Assembly: GCA_007125255.1 (NCBI GenBank)
Contig: SLDM01000100.1
Span: 1 to 5,734 of the forward strand
Length of the DNA stretch: 5,734 nt
Reading direction: 5' to 3'
DNA from: Phycisphaerales bacterium
GTDB lineage: Bacteria; Planctomycetota; Phycisphaerae; Phycisphaerales; SM1A02
The notes under the pieces were generated by a model, which saw only the letters and a list, made by a program, of their open reading frames with translations, was not told the origin of the DNA and made no database searches. Positions within the stretch are counted from its first letter, which is position 1. Each line of letters opens with the position of its first letter. This document shows positions 1 through 5,563 of this stretch, piece by piece. The position numbers were made by a program, and so were the translations under genes.

Positions 1-180
1 GATCACCTTCGCCGCCAACGACGGATCCGATGAGATCAGGGCGACGATCTCCTCAGCCCGGGAGTCATCGGCCAGCGTGCGCTCGAGCACCTGCACCGCA
101 ATCGCGCTCAGCGTCGGAAGCTGATCCAACTGAGCCAGGATCAGTTCAACGCGGCGACCTTGGCTGGACGACGTGGTCAT
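1..180 (-). CDS. HDOD-domain protein, N-terminal 60 codons only (cut by window edge)
   Basis: Translating the minus strand from the ATG at 180-178 gives an open frame to the window edge, beginning MTTSSSQGRRVELILAQL. The pattern LDQLPTLSAIAVQVLE, then ADDSRAEEIVALISSDPSLA and AKVI, is the start of an HDOD domain: a helix, a 'LPxLp' turn, then the I-x-x-DP-x-L-x-x-K-V segment. HDOD proteins are HD-GYP-related bacterial signalling proteins, usually without phosphodiesterase activity, that often serve as output or scaffold modules beside response regulators, GGDEF or kinase domains. A GGGAG Shine-Dalgarno (plus-strand ctccc at 186-190) lies 5 nt upstream of the ATG and supports this start. The gene follows the response regulator by 54 bp on the same strand, so co-transcription is likely. 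Whether more domains follow cannot be seen. The family call rests on only 60 residues but the pattern is characteristic. Confidence 0.82.
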   Translation of the reverse strand, partial: MTTSSSQGRRVELILAQLDQLPTLSAIAVQVLERTLADDSRAEEIVALISSDPSLAAKVI

Positions 181-185
181 GGTGA

Positions 186-190
186 CTCCC
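186..190 (-). promoter_or_regulatory. Ribosome binding site of the HDOD gene
   Basis: On the minus strand this reads GGGAG, 5 nt before the ATG at 180. It fixes the start of a reading frame that would otherwise be easy to miss because the window cuts it after 60 codons. Confidence 0.65.
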
Positions 191-220
191 GCCCCGGTGA
201 GTTCATGCTGTCATGGGACT

Positions 221-237
221 TGAGCAGGAGCTGCTCA
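221..237 (-). other. Stem-loop overlapping the response-regulator stop codon
   Basis: The perfect inverted repeat TGAGCAG / CTGCTCA has a 7-bp stem and a 3-nt loop. On the minus strand its first three bases are the TGA stop of the response regulator (237-235). No T-run follows it (the next bases are AGTCCC), so it does not look like an intrinsic terminator. If real, it could tune expression between the response regulator and the HDOD gene 54 bp further on. A stem this short can occur by chance. Confidence 0.3.
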
Positions 238-831
238 GACGTCAAGCATTTCATTGATCCGCGCCAGCAGATCATCCATCTCGAACGGCTTCTTGATGAA
301 GGCATCAGCACCGGCTTTGCTCAGCGCATTGATTTCCTCTCCTCGAACAACGCCGGAGATGATGATGATCTTCGTCCCTTCATGGGTCGGATTGCTCTTG
401 ATGCGCTGGCAGACGAGGTTGCCGTTGAGGTCCGGAAGCATGTAATCAAGGAGAATCAGGTGCGGCTTGAGCTGCTCGGTCAAGAGGCCGGCGTCGTACC
501 CGGTGGCGGCGGATTCAATTTCAAAGCGTTCGTCCTGACCGAGCACATCGATCATCATGTCAACGATGTTCGGATCATCATCAACCACGAGGATGCGCTT
601 GCGTCCGCCGTCAAGCTGTTCGATCGGGATCTCGTTCGCCTTCATGAAGCGAATCAGCTCGGCCCGGGGAATGCGCCGGAAGCGCGAGCCGGGAACGCGA
701 AATCCCTGCAATCGCCCGCTGTCAAAGCAGCGGATGATCGTTTGCTGCGACACGTTGCAGATTTCCGCCGCTTCACCGGTGGTGAAGACCTGCTTGTCCG
801 ACCATGCAGCGGGATTAGTATTCTTGCCCAT
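235..831 (-). CDS. Response regulator with N-terminal excisionase/MerR-type HTH and C-terminal receiver domain
   Basis: The protein has 198 residues. Residues about 15-71 (VFTTGEAAEICNVSQQTIIR through GSRFRRIPRAELIRFM) form an excisionase/MerR-like winged helix-turn-helix (HTH_17 style). Residues about 77-198 are a receiver domain: acidic pocket DDD at 84-86 in ILVVDDDP, phospho-acceptor D129 in LILLDYMLPD, S159 in IIISG at the Thr/Ser switch position, and K181 in FIKKPF. All residues needed for phosphorylation are present, so it should be an active two-component regulator that binds DNA. The domain order is the reverse of OmpR/NarL-type regulators. The start at 831 is chosen because GGAGG sits 6 nt upstream and residues before it (an in-frame ATG at 858) add only a basic leader. 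No histidine kinase is in the window. An HDOD gene follows 54 bp downstream on the same strand, and a 10-bp inverted repeat lies 63 nt upstream. The targets are unknown. Confidence 0.92.
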   Translation of the reverse strand: MGKNTNPAAWSDKQVFTTGEAAEICNVSQQTIIRCFDSGRLQGFRVPGSRFRRIPRAELIRFMKANEIPIEQLDGGRKRILVVDDDPNIVDMMIDVLGQDERFEIESAATGYDAGLLTEQLKPHLILLDYMLPDLNGNLVCQRIKSNPTHEGTKIIIISGVVRGEEINALSKAGADAFIKKPFEMDDLLARINEMLDV

Positions 832-837
832 GATGCG

Positions 838-842
838 CCTCC
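838..842 (-). promoter_or_regulatory. Ribosome binding site that decides the response-regulator start
   Basis: The minus strand reads GGAGG, then 6 nt (CGCATC), then ATG at 831. This is the strongest Shine-Dalgarno sequence noticed in the window and favours the ATG at 831 over the in-frame ATG at 858. Confidence 0.75.
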
Positions 843-893
843 AGAGATGAACGGCCATCGCGTCAGACGAGACGCACCGACCGACGTCCCCGC

Positions 894-920
894 AGTCATC
901 GGGCTACTTACCCGATGACT
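894..920. promoter_or_regulatory. 10-bp perfect inverted repeat in the tsaB / response-regulator spacer
   Basis: AGTCATCGGG (894-903) and CCCGATGACT (911-920) are perfect complements around a 7-nt centre. The repeat lies 92 bp after the tsaB stop and 63 bp before the response-regulator ATG. As RNA it is a 10-bp hairpin, but neither strand has a T-run after it, so it is not a standard intrinsic terminator. It could be a U-tract-less terminator of the metallophosphoesterase-tsaB unit, a 5' leader hairpin, or a dimer operator for the downstream HTH regulator. The rest of the spacer (832-1011) shows no convincing promoter or small gene. Confidence 0.6.
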
Positions 921-1011
921 TCAACCCGCAGAGCTTGCCGCGACATATCCAGGCCGCATAAAGCGCAACGATGGAGCTCACCGCTCAGGAAGCGTGGCCT
1001 TATTGGACCGG

Positions 1012-1716
1012 TCAGGACCGATGCCGGTTTCGTTGCTCCCAGAGCGAGACCGCTTCAGGAGGGCGTGGGTAGATCGGGAGCAGATTCAAGGGTGAATCTT
1101 CCGGATGTACCAGAGATGATTCGATCGCCCGCAGACATTGACCTGCCGTGAACCGTGGCGCGATAATCGGACACGACCCCACTTCACATCGCGCACGCGC
1201 TTCGGCCGGCAGGAACTCATCGGCGAGCACCAGGTTGTACGCGTTCACGTTGAGCGCGGATGCATCCAGTAGCATTGGATTCTCCGGCAATCCGGCAGCG
1301 TGAGCCTCGGCCAGTCGCCACTCCCCGTCCGGCTCGTCACGTTCAAGAGCCGTCGCCCAGAAAGATTCGCCGCGGGCGGCCAGCGCAACCAGCATGCGTC
1401 CGGTCCGATCCGTTCCGTACGCTGCGGAGAGCGCGCTGGGTACGCCGATAACGACCGCGCCGGTCACCTCCGCCATCACCTGTGCGGTTGCCAAGGCAAT
1501 GCGCAGTCCGGTCAAGCCGCCGGGCCCGATGGACACCGCAATCCGCTCAAGCTCATGCGGTCTCATGGATGCCTTGCGCAAGAGCTGATCGATGGTCGGC
1601 AGCAGCTGATCATCATGCCCGCGACCGGAAGCGAGATTCGCTTCGTCGATCCTGCCGCTGCGATCGCAGACCGCAACGCCGCCGCGACGCTGCGACGTTT
1701 CGATCGCCAGACTCAT
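1012..1716 (-). CDS. tsaB: tRNA threonylcarbamoyladenosine biosynthesis protein TsaB
   Basis: TsaB is the non-catalytic partner of TsaD in the bacterial complex that transfers the threonylcarbamoyl group to A37 of ANN-decoding tRNAs (t6A). It has an ASKHA/actin-like fold and acts in the cytoplasm. This 234-residue protein begins MSLAIETS, the usual first strand. It continues with GRGHDDQLLPTIDQLL at about residues 32-47 (the family's H-x-x-x-LLP segment) and SIGPGGLTGLRIA at about 62-74, the family signature normally written SxGPGSFTGLRIG. The C-terminus (LNLLPIYPRPPEA) matches the family's usual 'LLPxYxRxPxA' ending. The ATG at 1716 is preferred because MSLAIETS is the conserved N-terminus and GAGGA lies 11 nt upstream. 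An in-frame GTG at 1734 would add MRTGRP and overlap the metallophosphoesterase stop as GTGA. Either start implies translational coupling with that gene. tsaD, tsaC and tsaE are not in the window. Confidence 0.93.
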   Translation of the reverse strand: MSLAIETSQRRGGVAVCDRSGRIDEANLASGRGHDDQLLPTIDQLLRKASMRPHELERIAVSIGPGGLTGLRIALATAQVMAEVTGAVVIGVPSALSAAYGTDRTGRMLVALAARGESFWATALERDEPDGEWRLAEAHAAGLPENPMLLDASALNVNAYNLVLADEFLPAEARARCEVGSCPIIAPRFTAGQCLRAIESSLVHPEDSPLNLLPIYPRPPEAVSLWEQRNRHRS

Positions 1717-1730
1717 CGGCCGGCCCGTCC

Positions 1731-2615
1731 TCACGATGCGCTGGTCTCCGGCAGTGCGATCGCCGAGAGCGGCATCACGCTCATCATCGCCTCCTCGGCG
1801 CTCGGAAGCTCTTCGAGCGGAAGCGGCAGCACCACCGCACGTTCGTGGTCGGAATTGAGGATGAGCACATTCGGCAGGCGCAGGTCAACTCCCGTTTCCG
1901 CGTACTGGTGACCGAGGCAGAAGAGCCGGACGCCCCATCGGGCCGCGAGCTCGTCGACCTGCCCTTCGCGGTAGGACCGCCCCCAGGTCATCAGGTACGC
2001 GCTTCCGGAAGGAGAGTGATAATCCTCTTCGGTCAATTCGCGGTCCAGGACGTCCTGGTCGAACGATGCCATCGCCCGTTCGTTGGGAAGCGAATGGGCG
2101 CAGAGCAGTCCCGACTCCGACCGCAGCGCCAGCGGCATCGCGCGGAAAAAATCGTTCATGGCCTCCACGACCTCCTGCGCTCCATCGCCGAAGGTCCAGT
2201 CGAGTGCCTCGTTGAAGAGCTCCACGCTGTTGCCCGCGCCCTTGCTGATGCCCTTGCCGGTGAGTTGCGACAGCTCATGATTCGCCAGCAGCGGATGCAC
2301 CTGCCCCGGATGCATGACGAGAAGGTCGGCGACCTTGAGCAACATGCGGTAACTGAAATCCATTCCGTTGACCAGGTGCTCGCCATGGATCAACTCGTGC
2401 AGGACGACATGGCGATCAGAACCGGCGTCCAGCCCGGCCGCGTGGACGATCTTGCGAAAGTGTTCGGGATTGTCGTGCAGATCGCCGGTCACCAGAATCC
2501 GGCCACGCGCCGGCAGCCGGACATGGGATCCACTGCGCCCCGACTGATGGCGGAGGATCTCCGCGGCCGCATGGAAGCGCGCGCAGACGTGCTGAGGGTC
2601 GCGTTCACCGGTCAT
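1731..2615 (-). CDS. Calcineurin-like metallophosphoesterase with altered second metal motif
   Basis: The protein has 294 residues. It shows the metallophosphoesterase motif series: GDLHDN at 44-49 (D45, H47), ANHE at 111-114 (N112, H113), LLCAHSLPN at 170-178 (H174) and LGHQ at 234-237 (H236). The second motif, normally GDxxDR with a bridging Asp, reads VVLHELIHGEH at 70-80, so the usual Asp is replaced by His/Glu (H73, E74). The overall order matches PPP-type or bacterial Ser/Thr-phosphatase-like enzymes with a dimetal site. There is no signal peptide or membrane segment, so it is cytoplasmic. The substrate is unknown. The stop codon lies 14 bp before the tsaB ATG (or overlaps the alternative GTG), indicating one operon. 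The ATG at 2615 has no clear Shine-Dalgarno; upstream is a repeat-rich 436 bp spacer. The residues before 40 look like a genuine helical lead-in (HVCARFHAAAEILRH). The family call is firm, the specific function open. Confidence 0.85.
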   Translation of the reverse strand: MTGERDPQHVCARFHAAAEILRHQSGRSGSHVRLPARGRILVTGDLHDNPEHFRKIVHAAGLDAGSDRHVVLHELIHGEHLVNGMDFSYRMLLKVADLLVMHPGQVHPLLANHELSQLTGKGISKGAGNSVELFNEALDWTFGDGAQEVVEAMNDFFRAMPLALRSESGLLCAHSLPNERAMASFDQDVLDRELTEEDYHSPSGSAYLMTWGRSYREGQVDELAARWGVRLFCLGHQYAETGVDLRLPNVLILNSDHERAVVLPLPLEELPSAEEAMMSVMPLSAIALPETSAS

Positions 2616-2695
2616 GGACCCATAGGTTATCCGCCCTGAGAGTCGCGGGCCAGAGACCGACCCAACGGATACTCGGAAGCCGTTCCGCGACGACC

Positions 2696-2711
2696 CTTCG
2701 TGCCTTCGTGC
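2696..2711 (+). repeat. Octamer tandem repeat, two CTTCGTGC units
   Basis: Two exact tandem CTTCGTGC units are followed by CTTAAGTC, possibly a decayed third unit. The same units occur at 5645-5660 (CTCCGTGC, CTTCGTGC). The unit shares its CTTCGT core with the ACTTCGTC arrays elsewhere in the window and differs only at the junction dinucleotide (GC instead of CA). Confidence 0.7.
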
Positions 2712-2795
2712 CTTAAGTCCTCATGACCGTCGAGCCGCTTCGTGACCTTCGCTCCGCTCAGACCACGGACACCTCTCGCAAGACCCTCAACAACA

Positions 2796-2832
2796 GGGTG
2801 CCACGGCCAGCGACCAACGGGAGTCGGCCGTG
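2796..2832 (+). repeat. Hairpin repeat unit, left copy
   Basis: The layout is head GGGTGC, stem arm CACGGCC (2802-2808), a 17-nt loop that begins AG and ends GAGTC, and stem arm GGCCGTG (2826-2832). An inner GAC/GTC pairing (2812-2814 with 2823-2825) can extend the stem beyond a 3-nt bulge. It is homologous in head, stem, loop ends and length to the right copy at 2943-2980. Confidence 0.65.
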
Positions 2833-2864
2833 CGATGGTGGAAGAACAATCTCGCGATCAACAA

Positions 2865-2882
2865 TGTCCCTTCACCGGGACA
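2865..2882. other. Central hairpin of the paired element
   Basis: TGTCCC (2865-2870) and GGGACA (2877-2882) pair perfectly around the 6-nt loop TTCACC. No T-run follows on either strand. It lies nearer the left unit than the right one. Confidence 0.4.
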
Positions 2883-2942
2883 CGCCGAAGCTGCACGGCG
2901 CGCCCGGAGCGGACCGAACTCAGTGAACGCCCCGCGCGCCCG

Positions 2943-2980
2943 CACTGCCGACTCGCTCCGCCCCTCTGGCAGTGGCACCC
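2943..2980 (-). repeat. Hairpin repeat unit, right copy (inverted)
   Basis: Read on the minus strand the layout is head GGGTGC, stem arm CACTGCC, an 18-nt loop that begins AG and ends GAGTC, and stem arm GGCAGTG. Compared with the left copy, the fourth stem pair is T-A instead of G-C, changed on both arms, so pairing is kept. That compensatory change and the shared loop ends argue the hairpin is real and conserved. Confidence 0.65.
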
Positions 2981-2993
2981 CGCTGCTTCAACC

Positions 2994-3030
2994 ACTTCGT
3001 CACTCCGTTACTTCGTTACTCCGTCACTCG
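2994..3030 (+). repeat. Octamer tandem repeat, four ACTTCGTC-type units
   Basis: Four consecutive 8-mers, ACTTCGTC, ACTCCGTT, ACTTCGTT and ACTCCGTC (2994-3025), are followed by the partial unit ACTCG. Units differ only at T/C in position 4 and C/T in position 8. The array ends 21 bp before the stop codon of the fused membrane protein (stop at 3054-3052), on its 3' side. Confidence 0.8.
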
Positions 3031-3051
3031 ACCCCCTGCGCTCTCCACGGC

Positions 3052-5394
3052 TTACCACATGAGAATCCGCAGAAAATTCGAGTAGTCATCGGTCCAGAGC
3101 ACGCGATCGTCGACGCCGGCCAGCGGCAACCAGTTTGATCCTCGTGCTCCGCGCAGCAGCCAGCGGACATCGGTCTCCTCGCGCGTCAGGACGACCCAGC
3201 GCGAAACCTGGCGGCCGGTGCGGTCCATTTCTTCCGGCGTGAGCGAAATGTCCCGGTTCAGGTACCCCACGAGGTTGAGGTCTTCCGCGATGGCGGCAAG
3301 GACCGGCTCGAGATCGAGGTAACGATTGGAAATGTGCAGCGCGATCAGACCCTCATCGTTGACCACGCGGAAATACTCGGCGATCGCTTCGCGCGTCACG
3401 AGGTGCACGGGAATGGAATCGCTGCTGAAGGCATCGATCACCAGCAGGTCGAACCGGCTCGCCTCGACCTCGCGCAGCGTCAGGCGGGCATCGCCCAGGG
3501 TCGTCTCGATCACCGCCCCGCGCGCCCGCGCTTCGCTCATATAGGTAAAGTAGCGCGAGTCCTCCGCGATACGGCGCACGGTCGGATCGATCTCGAAGAA
3601 CTCCATCCGCTGGTGCGGCTCGGCGTAGGCCGCCAGCGCGCCGACCCCGAGGCCGACGAGCCCGATGGTGCCAATCCGCTGATCTTCGGGTCGGGCGAGA
3701 AAGACGTGTCCGATCGGACCGTCCGGGTGGTAGTACGTCAAGGGCTCGCGCGGCCGAATGGGGCGGCGACTCTCCGGATCGACCCACTGCTGTCCGTGCA
3801 GGGTCGTGCCGTGATGCAGGTTGTGGGTCGCGAGAACACGGCCATCGGCGATGGTGTACTGCTGAAAACTCACCTGGTGCACGCCGTAGAAGGTGCGGTC
3901 CCGCTGGAGCACCTCACCGAGATGCGTGGTTTCGAAGATCGTCGCGACCATGACGGCGGCGATACACAGCCCGAAGCGCACCGGCCGCTGACTCAGCAGG
4001 TAGCACGCCAATGCGGGAATGCCGGCGAGAACGGCAATCCGGACCGGACCCGCGGTTTCGAGGGCATCGAACCGGCCCAGCAACACGATGGCGAGCGTGG
4101 CGCAACCCAACCCGATGGCCCAGAGGCCATCCTGCCATCTCCAGCGCGGGCCGTGGTCGGCCGCATCGTGCGCCTCATGCGCGTCATGGTTCCTGTTCAG
4201 CGACAGGTAGCCGGGACTCAGGAGACACGCCAGGACGATGGCGATCGGGTACTCCGCCACGCCGGGAAAGATGACCGGCGCGACGACTCCGTTGAACGCG
4301 CCGCCGAGCAGGCCGCCGATTCCCATCGCGAGGTAAAAGGTCGTCAGCGAGGAGGCGTGCGGCCGGTTGCCGGCCAGCTCTCCATGACAGACCATCGCCA
4401 GGACGAAGAACGCGAGCAGGTGAACCGCCACGATCAACGGCATCGGCTGCGTGGCCCCGCTCAGGAGCAGGATCATCAGCGTGATGGCGGCAATCGGCAG
4501 CGCGCGAGCCATCAATGCGTGCGGAACCAACTTCCGCTGCGCGAAAACGAGCATGAAGGTCAACAGGTAGATCGCCAGCGGTATGACCCACAGCAGGGGG
4601 ACGACCACCAGGTCCGTGGTAATGAACGTGGTCACGCCCAGGAGCAGGCTCGACGGGACGGCCGCCAGCAGCACCCACCGCCCGAACCGCAGGGCCGTGA
4701 CCGGCCGCTCGCGAGCCAGGAGACTTGCACTTCGAACACTCGGCACATCGCTCACGCCGTCAGGGGCGTGATTCGCCGGAGGGAGCCCCCCACTGCCTTC
4801 GGCGTACCGCCGCCACACGATGACCGTGCAGAGCGCGAGACCGACGATGAGAAGCCAGTATCCGAAGCGCCAGAGTTCGCTCTGCGCCGGCAGTGGAAGA
4901 AGCGGCTCGACCACCAGGGGATAACCGAGAAGCGCGAGCATGCTTCCCGCATTGCTCGCCGCGTAGAGAAAGTACGGATCCCGCGCCTTGGGATGATCCG
5001 TCGCGCTGAACCAGCGCTGGAGCAGGGGTGCGGTCGATGCCACCACGAAAAACGGCGCGCCGACGACCGCCGTCAGCAGAACCAGCAGCCAGCCGATCGG
5101 AATCTGCTCGCGCGGCGGGTCCCACCCGGTTCCGATGGCGATCGGCAGGAAGAAGAGCGGCAGGAAGAGAACCAGCAGATGCACGGCCGCCTGCCGCTTG
5201 ACGCCGATCCACCGGGTCGTGAGGTGCGCGTAGAGATAGCCGGCGAGCAGGGCGGCCTGGAAGAAGACCATGCATGTGTTCCAGACGGCCGGGGTGCCCC
5301 CGAGCATCGGCAGGACCATCGTCGCGAACATCGGCTGCATCAGGAAGAGCAGCGTCGCGCTCAGAAAGATTGTGCCGGTGAAGATCCAGACCAT
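3052..5394 (-). CDS. Fused polytopic membrane protein / spermidine-synthase-like methyltransferase-fold protein
   Basis: The protein has 780 residues. Residues 1 to about 491 hold some 14-15 hydrophobic segments, beginning MVWIFTGTIFLSATLLFLM and including GGTPAVWNTCMVFFQAALLA (about 32-51) and PLLWVIPLAIYLLTFMLVF (about 266-284), both typical of the 'fused MFS/spermidine synthase' family. The cytosolic C-terminal half has a spermidine-synthase fold: HGTTLHGQQW (about 528-537), YYHPDGPIG (554-562), SAM-type nucleotide loop GLGVGA (581-586), FFEIDP (599-604), GDAR (634-637), IDAFSSDSIPVHL (653-665) and WTDDYSN (767-773). True spermidine synthases carry a compact DxxD at the catalytic site; here D654 and D659 are further apart, so aminopropyl transfer to putrescine is not assured and the real substrate is unknown. 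A His/Asp-rich loop lies at about 400-415. The ATG at 5394 is chosen because the first membrane helix begins there. The in-frame extension up to 5667 runs through intergenic repeats. No clear Shine-Dalgarno is visible. Confidence 0.88.
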   Translation of the reverse strand: MVWIFTGTIFLSATLLFLMQPMFATMVLPMLGGTPAVWNTCMVFFQAALLAGYLYAHLTTRWIGVKRQAAVHLLVLFLPLFFLPIAIGTGWDPPREQIPIGWLLVLLTAVVGAPFFVVASTAPLLQRWFSATDHPKARDPYFLYAASNAGSMLALLGYPLVVEPLLPLPAQSELWRFGYWLLIVGLALCTVIVWRRYAEGSGGLPPANHAPDGVSDVPSVRSASLLARERPVTALRFGRWVLLAAVPSSLLLGVTTFITTDLVVVPLLWVIPLAIYLLTFMLVFAQRKLVPHALMARALPIAAITLMILLLSGATQPMPLIVAVHLLAFFVLAMVCHGELAGNRPHASSLTTFYLAMGIGGLLGGAFNGVVAPVIFPGVAEYPIAIVLACLLSPGYLSLNRNHDAHEAHDAADHGPRWRWQDGLWAIGLGCATLAIVLLGRFDALETAGPVRIAVLAGIPALACYLLSQRPVRFGLCIAAVMVATIFETTHLGEVLQRDRTFYGVHQVSFQQYTIADGRVLATHNLHHGTTLHGQQWVDPESRRPIRPREPLTYYHPDGPIGHVFLARPEDQRIGTIGLVGLGVGALAAYAEPHQRMEFFEIDPTVRRIAEDSRYFTYMSEARARGAVIETTLGDARLTLREVEASRFDLLVIDAFSSDSIPVHLVTREAIAEYFRVVNDEGLIALHISNRYLDLEPVLAAIAEDLNLVGYLNRDISLTPEEMDRTGRQVSRWVVLTREETDVRWLLRGARGSNWLPLAGVDDRVLWTDDYSNFLRILMW

Positions 5395-5511
5395 ACAGAC
5401 CGATCGGCTTGTGCCCGTTTGAAGAGGAGGAACAGCTGAGGAGGCGGGGAGCAATGATCCTAAACAGTTCACCCCCCCGACGCACGCCCGGCCGGACGTT
5501 TTTATGAACGG

Positions 5512-5551
5512 GGGGAAGTGACGAAGTGACCAAGTGACCAGGTAACGAAGT
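5512..5551 (-). repeat. Octamer tandem repeat, about five GACGAAGT-type units
   Basis: On the plus strand the units are GGGGAAGT, GACGAAGT, GACCAAGT, GACCAGGT and AACGAAGT; on the minus strand these are ACTTCGTC-type units, the same family as 2994-3025 but in the opposite orientation. The array is more degenerate than the others. It lies upstream of the fused membrane protein. Confidence 0.7.
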
Positions 5552-5563
5552 CGTGGCAAATTT

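Larger units (their letters stand above)
2796..2980. repeat. 185-bp REP/BIME-like element bounded by inverted hairpin units
   Basis: The ends are the exact 9-bp inverted repeats GGGTGCCAC (2796-2804) and GTGGCACCC (2972-2980). Each end is one member of a homologous pair of hairpin units in opposite orientation (2796-2832 and 2943-2980). A third hairpin, TGTCCC-TTCACC-GGGACA (2865-2882), lies between them. A pair of inverted hairpins with a short conserved head is how REP sequences form BIMEs, which are mobilised by RAYT (IS200/IS605-type) transposases in other bacteria. No transposase is in the window. The element starts 72 nt after the stop of the fused membrane protein, so it may also act as a 3'-end stabiliser or terminator. 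Confidence 0.65.
2616..3051. other. Non-coding spacer filled with repeats
   Basis: These 436 bp separate the stop of the fused membrane protein from the start of the metallophosphoesterase. Short open frames on either strand here lack recognisable domains and a ribosome binding site, and run through the repeats, so I call no gene. Moving along the plus strand it holds a 5-bp hairpin CGGAA-GCCG-TTCCG (2674-2687), two CTTCGTGC octamers (2696-2711), a degenerate octamer stretch near 2745-2765, the paired hairpin element at 2796-2980, and four ACTTCGTC-type octamers (2994-3025). A promoter for the metallophosphoesterase operon should lie in 2616-2700, but no convincing -35/-10 pair is visible. 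Confidence 0.7.

Noticed and set aside
160..918. A 252-codon open frame on the plus strand
   Set aside because: It is antisense to the HTH-receiver gene, whose domains and ribosome binding site are clear.
832..1011. A cyclic-di-GMP-type riboswitch in the regulator leader, suggested by GGTAAGTAGCCCGATGAC-like bases around the dyad
   Set aside because: The conserved GEMM core (GACGCAAAGCC-type segment and tetraloop stem) is absent; only a simple hairpin is visible.
1482..2639. A 385-codon open frame on the plus strand
   Set aside because: It spans both tsaB and the metallophosphoesterase on the opposite strand, has no recognisable motif and no ribosome binding site; it is a shadow of GC-rich coding DNA.
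2787..2978. A 63-codon minus-strand frame in the spacer
   Set aside because: It runs through both hairpin units of the repeat element, has no ribosome binding site and no domain.
3334..5439. A 701-codon open frame on the plus strand
   Set aside because: It lies antisense to the well-supported fused membrane protein, and its translation is rich in Arg, Gln, Asp and Glu with no domain, typical of the complement of a GC-rich hydrophobic gene.
5484..5503. GC-rich palindrome followed by TTTTT on the plus strand, as an intrinsic terminator
   Set aside because: The stem has an internal C-A mismatch in the plus-strand RNA, only five T follow, and no plus-strand gene lies upstream of it.
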